A stretch of 64,000 nucleotides of DNA from JBFWVJ01 sp050246795 (GTDB taxonomy: Bacteria > Patescibacteriota > Gracilibacteria > JAUYGZ01). The notes below the pieces were generated by a model, which saw nothing but the letters and a program-made list of their open reading frames with translations, had not been told where the DNA came from and did not search any database. The position numbers were made by a program, and so were the translations under genes. The stretch's first letter is position 1. Every line of letters begins with the position of its first letter. The stretch covers positions 124,001 through 188,000 of the forward strand of contig JBFWVJ010000001.1 of NCBI GenBank assembly GCA_050246795.1, written 5' to 3'. This document shows positions 55,933 through 63,792 of this stretch, piece by piece.

Positions 55933-57255
55933 ATGACACTTCCTCTTCGAGAACATGACCAAAGCTCCCAAAAAGAAGTCAAAAAATTGATGAAAACAGC
56001 CACGTTGGTGCCTCTTGACCAGGATGTAGAGGCTTTGCTGACGAGGAAGCTTGAGCAGGCTTTTCAGCTCAGACTTCAGTCCGATTATGCTCGATCTTTA
56101 CAGGAATTTGCAGAAGTGCTGCGTATTTTTCCTGAAACCCTTTCGCCTGACATGAAAGGCCTGATTTTTTTGGAGATGGCTCAGCTGTCTTTATGGCTTG
56201 GAGATTATGATAAAACCGAGTTTTTTGCTCAGTCGGTCTTGCAGCTCCGCATTGAAAAGGATCAACAAGCCTATGAGTTTCTTGCTAGGGTGGCTGTGGC
56301 ACAATTTCAGTTTCCACTTGCCAGGACATACTTGTACAAAATTTCTTCGAAAAGCTTTGTTTTTTCGATGATCGAATGCTTGATTTGTATCAAGTTGAGG
56401 GATTTGAAGGGGGCTCATGCAGCCATCGTGAGTGTTTTTCAGAAGTGTGAGCAGGAGGGGACTGCCCTGCCAGAGAGCAATGAATTTGAAGTGTACCAAG
56501 CCTATTGCACTCTGTTGAAAGGGCAGTCTAAGGAGGCGGTCAGTTCTGCACGCAGGCTTCAAAAAAAATGCGCCAATGATCCATACCTGATGCTTCTTTT
56601 GGCAGAAATATTTATGACTGCCGGGGCATATAATGAAGCATTCACCGCCACTCGAAAGGTGGAATCGGTGTTCCCTGATCATGATCAGGTCCACGCTCTT
56701 TATGCGCATATAGCTTATGCGCGAGAGGATTTTGAGGCCTCGAAAATGAAAGCTGAAGCTTCGTTGAGAAAAAATCCCAGCAATCATTATGCTTGTACCA
56801 TTTTGATGAAATTGGCTCTGCGGGAAGGGAATTACGCAGAAGCTGAAAGAATGGGAGAGGCGATCGTTCAGGAAAGTCCTGAATATTCACTTGGTCATGC
56901 GAATTTGGGAGATCTGTATTTTGTTCAGGGCAAGTATGATTTGGCAAAAAGAGAGTATAGCCGAACGGAGTCGCTTATTGATTCCAAGACGAAAGGAGCA
57001 TTACTGCGGCAGGCTCGATTGAAAATGATGGATGGCCATTATGAAGACGCTGCTAGAGGTTTGGAAGACATGATAGCTCAGATCCATACGTATTATGACG
57101 ATGCTATGTGTGATTTGTTGGTCTGTTATGAGCACATCGATGAACCTGAGAAAAAGCAAGAACTCCTTCAAAAAATGAGCCTGAGAAAAGTTTTCAGCAG
57201 GCGAATTGATCAGATGCTCCGTACGATCGAGAAAAGTGTCGAAGAGCCCATTTAA
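55933..57255 (+). CDS. TPR-repeat protein
   Basis: 440 residues from ATG 55933. It is entirely helical with at least six TPR-like units, for example LQSDYARSLQEFAEVLRIFP, AQLSLWLGDYDKTEFFAQSV, FMTAGAYNEAFTATRKVESV, ALREGNYAEAERMGEAIVQE and LYFVQGKYDLAKREYSRTES. There is no signal peptide, so it is probably a cytoplasmic scaffold for protein-protein contacts. The partner is unknown. A CRP/FNR-like palindrome and a TGCTAGAGT extended -10-like sequence precede it. Confidence 0.8.
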   Translation: MTLPLREHDQSSQKEVKKLMKTATLVPLDQDVEALLTRKLEQAFQLRLQSDYARSLQEFAEVLRIFPETLSPDMKGLIFLEMAQLSLWLGDYDKTEFFAQSVLQLRIEKDQQAYEFLARVAVAQFQFPLARTYLYKISSKSFVFSMIECLICIKLRDLKGAHAAIVSVFQKCEQEGTALPESNEFEVYQAYCTLLKGQSKEAVSSARRLQKKCANDPYLMLLLAEIFMTAGAYNEAFTATRKVESVFPDHDQVHALYAHIAYAREDFEASKMKAEASLRKNPSNHYACTILMKLALREGNYAEAERMGEAIVQESPEYSLGHANLGDLYFVQGKYDLAKREYSRTESLIDSKTKGALLRQARLKMMDGHYEDAARGLEDMIAQIHTYYDDAMCDLLVCYEHIDEPEKKQELLQKMSLRKVFSRRIDQMLRTIEKSVEEPI

Positions 57256-57277
57256 TCTCTGGTAATCGAGATTCATA

Positions 57278-57286
57278 TGCTAGAAT
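57278..57286 (+). promoter_or_regulatory. Extended -10 promoter of the Elp3 gene
   Basis: TGCTAGAAT, with the ATG 19 nt after it; no clear -35. Confidence 0.5.
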
Positions 57287-57304
57287 GGGGTCTCATAAAA
57301 CCTT

Positions 57305-59176
57305 ATGGATTTCAGCAAAATCGATGTATCGGACCATCAGGATTTGGCGCGGACGATTGTGCTGGAAGCGGTTCAGCGAACCTTCAAGAACCGAACGGAG
57401 TTTCAGAAGTTTCGAAATGCGATCATTAAGCGGCATCGGGGGAGGGTGTTTCACAATCTCTACTTTGTGAAGGCGTACGAAGATTTGGTGAAGGAAAGGA
57501 AAATTGAGCCGAACGAGGCTTTTTTGTCGTTGATTCAAAAAAGAACGGTCAGGACGATGAGTGGGGTAGCGCCGGTGACCGTCATTACCAAGCCCTTTCC
57601 TTGTCCGGGAAAGTGTACGTACTGTCCGACGGATGTGCGCATGCCCAAGAGCTATTTGCCGAGCCAGCCAGCCGCGCAGCGGGGATTTCGCCAGCGCTTT
57701 GATCCGTATAGCCAGGTGTATGTTCGTCTGAAAGCGCTCGAGATGACGGGCCATTCGGTGTCTAAGGTGGAGTTGAGAATTTTGGGGGGGACATGGAGCA
57801 GTTATCCGAAGGGGTATCAGACGTGGTTTGTGAAACGGTGTTTGCAGGCGATGAATGAATATGGGGGGGGGAAGGGTACGGAGGGTACGAACGGTACGGA
57901 GGGTACGAACGGTACGGAGAGTACGGAGGGTACGAACGGTACGGAGGGTATGGAGGGTACGGAGGGTACGGAGGGTACGAAGGAGGTTAGGGTTGTAAGG
58001 ACGGTGAAGAAGAAAATTCAGAGTCGGTATGGGACGGATAAAGTGAGTACTTTGATGGTGAAGAGTTTGAAGAGATCGGTCACTCTGGAGGAAGCCATAC
58101 GGGAGAATGAGACGGCTGAGGTGAGGTGTATTGGGATCAATATTGAGACGCGGTCGGACCATATTGACGTGGGAGAAATAAGACGATTGAGACGATTGGG
58201 AGTTACGAAAGTAGAAATGGGCGTGCAGACCACGGATGATACCGTTCAAGAGCTGACGCGACGTGGGCACGATTTGCAATCCGTGAAGGATGCGACGAAG
58301 CTGCTCAAGCAGGCGGGGTTCAAGATCGGCTACCATATGATGCCCAATCTTCCCGGTTCCACGGTGGAGCTGGATAAAAAGATGGTGGGTCAGTTGTTTC
58401 AGGAGCCAGAGTACCAGCCGGACTATTTGAAGATTTATCCCTGTGTGGTGATCCCGAACACTTCGTTGGCGGTGCAGTATCGGAGAGGGGATTATCAGTC
58501 CTATGATGACAAAACCCTTGAGGAGATTCTTTTAGCTAATCTTCGCTCTGTGCCGGAGTGGTGCCGGATCGATCGGGTGGCGCGGGATATTCCGGCGGAT
58601 GAAATCGAATCGGGAACGAAGGTGTCCAATATTCGGCAGATTCTTGAGGAACGGTTGAGGCGAGAGGGAACGCCGGCACGAGATATTCGGTACCGGGAGA
58701 TTGGCAGTGCGGAATTTAAGATGGAGGATGTGGAGTTGGTGGTTCGAGAGTATGAGGCCAGTGAGGGGAGGGAAGTCTTTCTTTCGTATGAAGATGTGAA
58801 GCAGGAGAAGTTGATTGCGTTGTTGAGGCTGAGGATTCCAAATGCAAAAGTAAAAATGCAAAATGAAAAAAGAATGCATTTTATGAAAGAGTTGGAGGGG
58901 GCGGCGATTATTCGAGAGGTGCATGTGTATGGAAAACAGTTGGCAGTGGGGAAGGGTACCCGTTCGGCAGACTCAGGGCAGGCTGCCGGTACGGAAGGTA
59001 CGAAGGGTGGAAAACAGCACATGGGTTGGGGAGGCAGGCTGATGGCGGATGCTGAGAGGATGGCGAAGGAGAATGGATTTAAAAAAATAGCCGTGATTGC
59101 CGGGATTGGGACCAGGGAGTATTACCGGAAGCATGGGTATGAGCTGGAAGGGACGTATATGGTGAAATACGTCTAA
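57305..59176 (+). CDS. Elp3-like radical SAM / GNAT tRNA-modifying enzyme
   Basis: 623 residues. Elp3 makes the carboxymethyl group on wobble U34 of tRNAs from acetyl-CoA by radical SAM chemistry. The cluster motif is C100-x3-C104-x2-C107 (CPGKCTYC). It is followed by SYLPSQPAAQRGFRQRFDPY, VELRILGGTWSSYPKGYQ, GINIETRSDH, VEMGVQTTDD, GYHMMPNLPGS and, in the C-terminal acetyltransferase part, REVHVYGK, GWGGRLMADAERMAKENGFK and YYRKHGYELEGTYMVKY. Two low-complexity insertions come from 9-bp repeats: residues 189-227 (TEGTNGTEG repeats, between radical SAM elements) and 548-570 in the GNAT domain. Typical of Archaea and eukaryotes, it is present in only some bacteria. Confidence 0.92.
   Translation: MDFSKIDVSDHQDLARTIVLEAVQRTFKNRTEFQKFRNAIIKRHRGRVFHNLYFVKAYEDLVKERKIEPNEAFLSLIQKRTVRTMSGVAPVTVITKPFPCPGKCTYCPTDVRMPKSYLPSQPAAQRGFRQRFDPYSQVYVRLKALEMTGHSVSKVELRILGGTWSSYPKGYQTWFVKRCLQAMNEYGGGKGTEGTNGTEGTNGTESTEGTNGTEGMEGTEGTEGTKEVRVVRTVKKKIQSRYGTDKVSTLMVKSLKRSVTLEEAIRENETAEVRCIGINIETRSDHIDVGEIRRLRRLGVTKVEMGVQTTDDTVQELTRRGHDLQSVKDATKLLKQAGFKIGYHMMPNLPGSTVELDKKMVGQLFQEPEYQPDYLKIYPCVVIPNTSLAVQYRRGDYQSYDDKTLEEILLANLRSVPEWCRIDRVARDIPADEIESGTKVSNIRQILEERLRREGTPARDIRYREIGSAEFKMEDVELVVREYEASEGREVFLSYEDVKQEKLIALLRLRIPNAKVKMQNEKRMHFMKELEGAAIIREVHVYGKQLAVGKGTRSADSGQAAGTEGTKGGKQHMGWGGRLMADAERMAKENGFKKIAVIAGIGTREYYRKHGYELEGTYMVKYV
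57873..57990. repeat. 9-bp repeat array inside elp3, in frame
   Basis: At least eleven units of the form ACGGAGGGT or ACGAACGGT, translated as TEG or TNG. The array is the longest and most regular of the window and lies inside the radical SAM domain. Confidence 0.92.
58943..59015. repeat. 9-bp-type repeat inside elp3, second site
   Basis: GGGAAGGGTACCCGTTCGGC then later GGTACGGAAGGTACGAAGGG, more degenerate than the first site, in frame within the acetyltransferase domain. Confidence 0.75.
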
Positions 59177-59178
59177 AA

Positions 59179-59204
59179 AAGGCGAGGATATCCATCCTCG
59201 CCTT
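59179..59204. terminator. Terminator between elp3 and the anti-sigma candidate
   Basis: AAGGCGAGGAT and ATCCTCGCCTT form a perfect 11-bp stem with loop ATCC. The T run is good on the minus strand, so it mainly ends the sigma operon, and weak on the plus strand. Confidence 0.8.
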
Positions 59205-59226
59205 CAAGATTCTTTTTGGGAGATGC

Positions 59227-60666
59227 CTAGCGGAGTACATCCACTGGCATTGGGGCTTGTTGTTCCATTTCTTCGATGATCTCTTTGGAGAGCGGGACGA
59301 CGATTTTCTGTCGAGGCGGGAATTGATCGTCTTTGTGTTCGCTCGTGACACTGAAGATGAGAGACGGTACCAAGACTTCTTCGCTTTGGCCGGTTTGCTC
59401 GTTGAAGCTATAGAAATTCAAGTAGGCTTCTTCCGGGGTGCTGAGTTCGAGAGCGATGGTGGCTTTCTCTTCTTCGCTGAAGTAATAATCGGGGAAGAGT
59501 CCGCCTTTTTTGGCGATGTCCAAGACTTTTTCCTGGTCGGCGATCGCAGGGTAGCTCGAGCTCTCGAATTGGTTGCTGCGGATGTTCCAGACGCTGACGA
59601 CTTCGTTTTCGACGAGGTCGATGTTCAGGTTGATGCCGTATTTGGTCCCGCCTTGGTCATAGACGGCTTTGCCGTTGATCATGAGCGGGTAAACCACCGT
59701 GATTTGTTGGGGCAGTTCGTTTCCAGGGAATTGTTCCCAGTACTTGTTGATTTCCGGTGATCCGTAGCTTTCCAGGCTGATGTTGTATCGGCTGAGGAAA
59801 GTATTGGCCATGGAGAAGAGGCTTTCATCCGTTGGAAGGGAAATCTTTGGAGGTTGTTGGGATTCCACGTACGGCCGGTAGTCGTATTGCTTGAAGATAT
59901 TCACCGTGCCTTCGGAGAAGTTGATGTTGATGCTGAAACCGTCGGCATTGGTTTGGAGCATGTCCAGGGAGTTGAGCTTGATGTTGTCAAAAGCAGAGAG
60001 ATCGATCAAGCCAGCTGCGAGCTGTCGAACGCCATTGGGTAGATCTTGAAGAAGTTCTTTTCCTCGTACTCGCTTCAGTACTTCCAATGGTTCAACAGGG
60101 AGATTGAGTTCACCGGTGTAGTTGTATTCATAATGCGTCGGGCGGTAGGGCATATCCGGTGCGATCAACATTTTGCTGTCGGCGATAGAAGCCGGATTGG
60201 CCATTCCTCCTCCGCCTCCGCTTTGGCTGCGCACGCTCATGCTGAGAGGTCCGAAGGCGCCGGGACCACGGCCATTGATGATGACATCGTTGGGGCCGTA
60301 GGAGGCGATTTGTTCGAAGGAATCCGATTCCGCCAGTTCTTGTGAAGGAGGAGTTGGTGGGGAGAGGGGAAGGTATTGAACGGTGGCAAACATGAGGACA
60401 GCGCCCATGACGAGTCCACCGAGCAGAGAAGGGAGGGGTTTCATAAACAGAGAAGAAAAGAATGAAGGGGAAGCAGGTGAGTGTTCTGTTGCGGAAGCTT
60501 TGGCCATGAGCTGGCGGTAGAGGGTTTTTTTGAAGGATTCGTCGAATTTGGTGTCCGGTTGGGCTTCGATGATTTTCGCGATCATCTTTTTGAGTTCCGG
60601 ACGTTTTTTTTCCAATGTCGGGTCCATTTGGCAGAGTTCGTCGATGATTTTTTCGAGATGTTTCAT
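59227..60666 (-). CDS. Membrane protein coupled to the ECF sigma factor, anti-sigma candidate
   Basis: 479 residues. The cytoplasmic N-terminus (1-70, helical: MKHLEKIIDELCQMDPTLEK, then FDESFKKTLYRQLMAKA) is followed by one membrane helix (LPSLLGGLVMGAVLMFATVQ) and a large outer part with no recognised domain. Its features are a Gly-rich linker, YRPTHYEYNYTGELN and FSININFSEGTVNIFKQYDY. The start codon overlaps the sigma factor stop as ATGA, the usual arrangement of a sigma/anti-sigma pair. No HxxxCxxC zinc motif is present, so it would be a non-ZAS type. The anti-sigma role is inferred from position and topology. Confidence 0.65.
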   Translation of the reverse strand: MKHLEKIIDELCQMDPTLEKKRPELKKMIAKIIEAQPDTKFDESFKKTLYRQLMAKASATEHSPASPSFFSSLFMKPLPSLLGGLVMGAVLMFATVQYLPLSPPTPPSQELAESDSFEQIASYGPNDVIINGRGPGAFGPLSMSVRSQSGGGGGMANPASIADSKMLIAPDMPYRPTHYEYNYTGELNLPVEPLEVLKRVRGKELLQDLPNGVRQLAAGLIDLSAFDNIKLNSLDMLQTNADGFSININFSEGTVNIFKQYDYRPYVESQQPPKISLPTDESLFSMANTFLSRYNISLESYGSPEINKYWEQFPGNELPQQITVVYPLMINGKAVYDQGGTKYGINLNIDLVENEVVSVWNIRSNQFESSSYPAIADQEKVLDIAKKGGLFPDYYFSEEEKATIALELSTPEEAYLNFYSFNEQTGQSEEVLVPSLIFSVTSEHKDDQFPPRQKIVVPLSKEIIEEMEQQAPMPVDVLR

Positions 60667-61220
60667 GTGTGGCTGAATAAAAGGATGAGAGCGATGAGGA
60701 GGTCGGTTTGAAGTTTTCCGAGGGCCCGATGGACGATCATTTTGCAGTTGGCTTCGGATTTGCCGACGATATCGGCGATGTCTTTGAAGGGGAGATCGTT
60801 CCAGAGACGGAGGAGGAGGATTTCTCGTAGTTCAGGTTTGAGTTTCCCCAGGTGTTGATGGACTTTTTCGAGCTGCAAGCGGGTATCGGCGTCACGCTCG
60901 ACGTCATCGTCGTTGCTGAGGTCCCAGATGTCATCGATGTTCAGGGTGGTTTTAGACTGTCGGTAGTGATCGGTCACGGTGTTGCGGGCGATTTGGTAGA
61001 TCCAGGTATTGAAGCTGCCGCGATCGGGTTTGAAGGTGTGGATCTTCTCGAGAGCCTTGAAAAAGGTCTGGCTGGTGAGGTCTTCGGCGGTTTCTTTATG
61101 ATGGGTTTTGTAATAAATAAAATCATAAATCTTCCGAACATACTGTTCGTACAGTTCGCCGAAGGCTTCGGGGTTTCCGCTTTGAGAACTTTGGACAAGT
61201 TCGGATGCTGTTTTTGACAT
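60663..61220 (-). CDS. ECF-type RNA polymerase sigma factor
   Basis: 185 residues from ATG 61218-61220 (MSKTASELVQSSQSGNPEAF). An upstream in-frame ATG is possible but would add an unlike leader. Region 2: FGELYEQYVRKIYDFIYYKT, AEDLTSQTFFKALEKIHTFK, FNTWIYQIARNTVTDHYRQS. Region 4: LKPELREILLLRLWNDLPFK, DIADIVGKSEANCKMIVHRA. Region 3 is missing, as in all ECF sigmas. It is expected to answer an envelope signal through the coupled membrane protein. The adjacent, divergent small secreted protein genes are candidate targets. Confidence 0.92.
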   Translation of the reverse strand: MSKTASELVQSSQSGNPEAFGELYEQYVRKIYDFIYYKTHHKETAEDLTSQTFFKALEKIHTFKPDRGSFNTWIYQIARNTVTDHYRQSKTTLNIDDIWDLSNDDDVERDADTRLQLEKVHQHLGKLKPELREILLLRLWNDLPFKDIADIVGKSEANCKMIVHRALGKLQTDLLIALILLFSHT

Positions 61221-61427
61221 GTGTATCGCGCGATAGAACGATCGAGGTGTGCTTCCGACATATACTACGGGGGAGCTCGAAAAAAAGTAACAGATTCTTT
61301 TTCTCTTTTTCATAAGCATTTTTTTTCGCAAGTACATGAAGAATGATGAGAGTCGTGATTATTGTCACTTAGGGGGTTCTTTCGGAGTTCGATACTGTGC
61401 CGAAGCTTTATCATTTCATTTTCCATT

Positions 61428-62024
61428 ATGAAAACTTTCAGCGGGCTTGTCTTGGGTTTGTTGTTCGGCACTTTCTTTTTGAACAGGCTTCCCTCTGCGC
61501 AAGCATCTGAAGTTTCCCAAGAAGTGGTCTTATCACCGCTTCGGTTCTTATTGGCGCAGTACCAAAGCCTTCAGCATGGATATGATCCTCATGCGATGAT
61601 GAACAAATGGCAAGGGAGAGTCTTAAACGGATCTGAGCAGATGAATATGAGACCGGAATCAGATCAAGATCTGATGTATGGAAGTGGAACCAGAATCTAT
61701 CCAGAATCTTCCTATCAGTATCCTTCTCAGTCAAATTCAGCTTCCGTTGCTCCTGAACGGCTTCGACCTGATGCCCCAGCTTCTTCCACTTCGGTGATTG
61801 CTCCTTCTTATGCCCCTCAACCCTTTTCTCCTTCTCTTCCATCATCCCCGTATCCTCCTCAGCAGTTTGGTCCCGTTTATCCCGACATGGGGGGTGGGTA
61901 TCAGAGAGGGTATCAGCCTGGATTTAGTCCTTCTCCACCGATGTATCCTTCTGCTCCTTCTCAGATGCCACCGCAGATGCCATATCAGCAGCCATTTCCA
62001 CCGAGGAGTTGCTTTTGCGCCTAA
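61428..62024 (+). CDS. Small secreted Pro-rich protein, paralogue A
   Basis: 198 residues from ATG 61428. A signal peptide (MKTFSGLVLGLLFGTFFL, cleavage near AQAS) is followed by a short helical part with MMNKWQGRVLNGSEQMNMRP and then a Pro/Ser/Tyr/Gln-rich, probably disordered tail (PYPPQQFGPVYPDMGGGYQR). The end is Cys-containing (RSCFCA). The motif KWQGxxLNxSEQ recurs in the protein at 62125. It is divergent from the sigma factor operon. No family is recognised. Confidence 0.75.
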   Translation: MKTFSGLVLGLLFGTFFLNRLPSAQASEVSQEVVLSPLRFLLAQYQSLQHGYDPHAMMNKWQGRVLNGSEQMNMRPESDQDLMYGSGTRIYPESSYQYPSQSNSASVAPERLRPDAPASSTSVIAPSYAPQPFSPSLPSSPYPPQQFGPVYPDMGGGYQRGYQPGFSPSPPMYPSAPSQMPPQMPYQQPFPPRSCFCA

Positions 62025-62035
62025 AGTTTTTCCAG

Positions 62036-62061
62036 TCCCGAGCTGAAAGGCTCGGGATTTT
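62036..62061 (+). terminator. Intrinsic terminator after paralogue A
   Basis: TCCCGAGC / GCTCGGGA, loop TGAAAG, followed by TTTT. Confidence 0.85.
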
Positions 62062-62089
62062 AAAATTCGCTTTTTGGGTTTTGAGGCAT

Positions 62090-62095
62090 TATAAT
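62090..62095 (+). promoter_or_regulatory. Probable -10 of the paralogue B gene
   Basis: Consensus TATAAT 29 nt before ATG 62125; no convincing -35. Confidence 0.4.
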
Positions 62096-62124
62096 GAGGA
62101 ATTCATTCGATTTATTTTCTCCCT

Positions 62125-62544
62125 ATGAAACCCCTCAATTCTTTATTTAGAAAAACGTTGTATCTCATCCTTGGTTTTTTTTTGGCAACTGCTTCTGTCA
62201 CATTGGCGCAAGCTGAGCATGGCTATGTTCTCCTTCCTCCTGGCCAGGTACCTCAACAGCCCTTCCAGCCAGGAGGGCAGGCGGGGGGCTATTCGGGGGA
62301 AGTAAATCACCTCATGGACAAGTGGCAGGGCAAGATCCTCAACCAGTCTGAGCAGCTGCAAATGAGAACGTTCACAGACCCGGGATTTATGGATACCAAT
62401 GGTACTGGTCTCTCTCCGGATGTTTCGGGATGGTATGTCCCGTCTTCACATGGCTCCCAAGGTTTTCCAAATGGACCTTCGTATCCTTATCCGCCTGATA
62501 ATCGGTTTCAAGCTCCAGACTCTTTCTTTCCACGCACCCGATGA
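62125..62544 (+). CDS. Small secreted Pro-rich protein, paralogue B
   Basis: 139 residues. A signal peptide (MKPLNSLFRKTLYLILGFFL, cleavage near LAQAE) is followed by LMDKWQGKILNQSEQLQMRT, aligned with MMNKWQGRVLNGSEQMNMRP of paralogue A, and a Pro/Gly-rich tail (PNGPSYPYPPDNRFQAPDSF). The two form a small family of exported proteins next to an ECF sigma operon. Function unknown. Confidence 0.75.
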   Translation: MKPLNSLFRKTLYLILGFFLATASVTLAQAEHGYVLLPPGQVPQQPFQPGGQAGGYSGEVNHLMDKWQGKILNQSEQLQMRTFTDPGFMDTNGTGLSPDVSGWYVPSSHGSQGFPNGPSYPYPPDNRFQAPDSFFPRTR

Positions 62545-62595
62545 CATGAGATATGAATCACGGTTTGTTTTCTTTCTTGGTCGGCCTGGAAGGAC

Positions 62596-62601
62596 TATAA
62601 T
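62596..62601 (+). promoter_or_regulatory. Probable -10 of the Gly/Tyr-rich protein gene
   Basis: Consensus TATAAT 27 nt before ATG 62629; no good -35. Confidence 0.4.
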
Positions 62602-62628
62602 TGACCATTCATTTGATTACTTTTAATC

Positions 62629-63771
62629 ATGAGCAAGAGAAACCTTTTTATGACCATGATGATGGTGGTGGTAGGTTGTTTCTTTTTTGGATTTGTAGTG
62701 ACAGATGTCTTTTCACAGTCTTCCCCACCATATCTTCAACCTGCTGCAGGAGAGGATTCTTCTCAGGATCCGTCCACTTCGCCTGATGTGATCAAGGTTC
62801 ATGAGGTGTATTATCAGGAAGAGCTTTCCACGCGTTATTATTCTGATCAAGCAGAGCAATTAGGTGACGATGAGCAGCTCCTCTTCCAAAAAATACGCGA
62901 TGAAAATCAGCAGCATCTCCAATACCTGCGAAATATTTTGCAGCAACAGCAGCTTCCCATTCCTTCAGAAAGCGCCCCTGATCGTTCCCCATACGATTTC
63001 AAAAGGCCTTCTTCGGGAACTCTGATCGATGTCTTGAATGATTCTACTCGTATGGAACTTCAGGAAATTCAGGAGCTGACCAGCAGCATCGATAGCGTGC
63101 ACAATGAAGCATTCAGGAATTTTTTCAGCTATCTGAGAATCGAAAGTTATCTGCACCTCTGTGAGCTGGTCGTTTTTTCTGAAATGCGTCGCTTGCAGCT
63201 GCAGATAGATCCTCAGTATGTCCAGTCTTGTCGGGAAATCATGGCTATTAAGCGGCTTCCGCTTGATGAGCTGGAGGAGCTTTCAGAACCTACCGGTGTT
63301 CCCAACAATCCTCAAGGTTCCGCACCTCGGGTTTTGGCAAGCGCGGGGGGTATGAACGACCTTTTAGCCCAGAGTCTTTATCAGGATAATGCCTTTGATT
63401 ACGGTTCTTTTTATGAAGGGTTTGGCTATCGATATTTAACCCCCCTTCCATTCTTTACTCCTTATGGTTACGGCGGATACGGGGGCTATGGAGGCTATGG
63501 GGGTGGATACGGGGGGTATGGAGGATATCCTGGATATGGTGGCTACGGGGGATATGGGGGGTATGGAGGATATGGGGGATATGGAGGAGGTGGGTATGGC
63601 GGATATGGCGGATATGATGGTGTTTACGGACGATACCCGAGGACCCCTTATTATCCACCGACTCCATACTACAGCGGGGTTTTAGGGGGCGACTTGATCG
63701 ATTTTAACTTCTATTTTCACACGCCTTACAATCCAGGGGTCAACTATGGTGGCTATCAATTTCCATACTAG
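62629..63771 (+). CDS. Secreted Gly/Tyr-rich repeat protein
   Basis: 380 residues. An N-terminal hydrophobic segment (MTMMMVVVGCFFFGFVVTDV) acts as signal peptide; its GCF is not a good lipobox. A helical, Gln/Glu-rich part (residues 50-210) contains ENQQHLQYLRNILQQQQLPI and IRIESYLHLCEL-like heptads (LRIESYLHLCELVVF). Then comes a run of about 70 residues of GGYGGY units (bases 63465-63620) and a Tyr/Pro-rich end (YPRTPYYPPTPYYSG). Such GGY tracts occur in adhesive or assembling extracellular proteins. Its GC-rich repeat DNA may vary in length. No family is recognised. Confidence 0.8.
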   Translation: MSKRNLFMTMMMVVVGCFFFGFVVTDVFSQSSPPYLQPAAGEDSSQDPSTSPDVIKVHEVYYQEELSTRYYSDQAEQLGDDEQLLFQKIRDENQQHLQYLRNILQQQQLPIPSESAPDRSPYDFKRPSSGTLIDVLNDSTRMELQEIQELTSSIDSVHNEAFRNFFSYLRIESYLHLCELVVFSEMRRLQLQIDPQYVQSCREIMAIKRLPLDELEELSEPTGVPNNPQGSAPRVLASAGGMNDLLAQSLYQDNAFDYGSFYEGFGYRYLTPLPFFTPYGYGGYGGYGGYGGGYGGYGGYPGYGGYGGYGGYGGYGGYGGGGYGGYGGYDGVYGRYPRTPYYPPTPYYSGVLGGDLIDFNFYFHTPYNPGVNYGGYQFPY

Positions 63772-63792
63772 GTGGGAGTTTCGTGCCCCGGT

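Noticed and set aside
57873..57990. Regular repeat array considered as a CRISPR
   Set aside because: Units are 9 bp without spacers, in frame within a coding region; no cas genes nearby.
57293..58336. Long minus-strand frame with TLRTLRT-type repeats
   Set aside because: It is the antisense of the Elp3 gene and its 9-bp repeat; the 9-bp period keeps all frames open. The plus-strand enzyme motifs are unmistakable.
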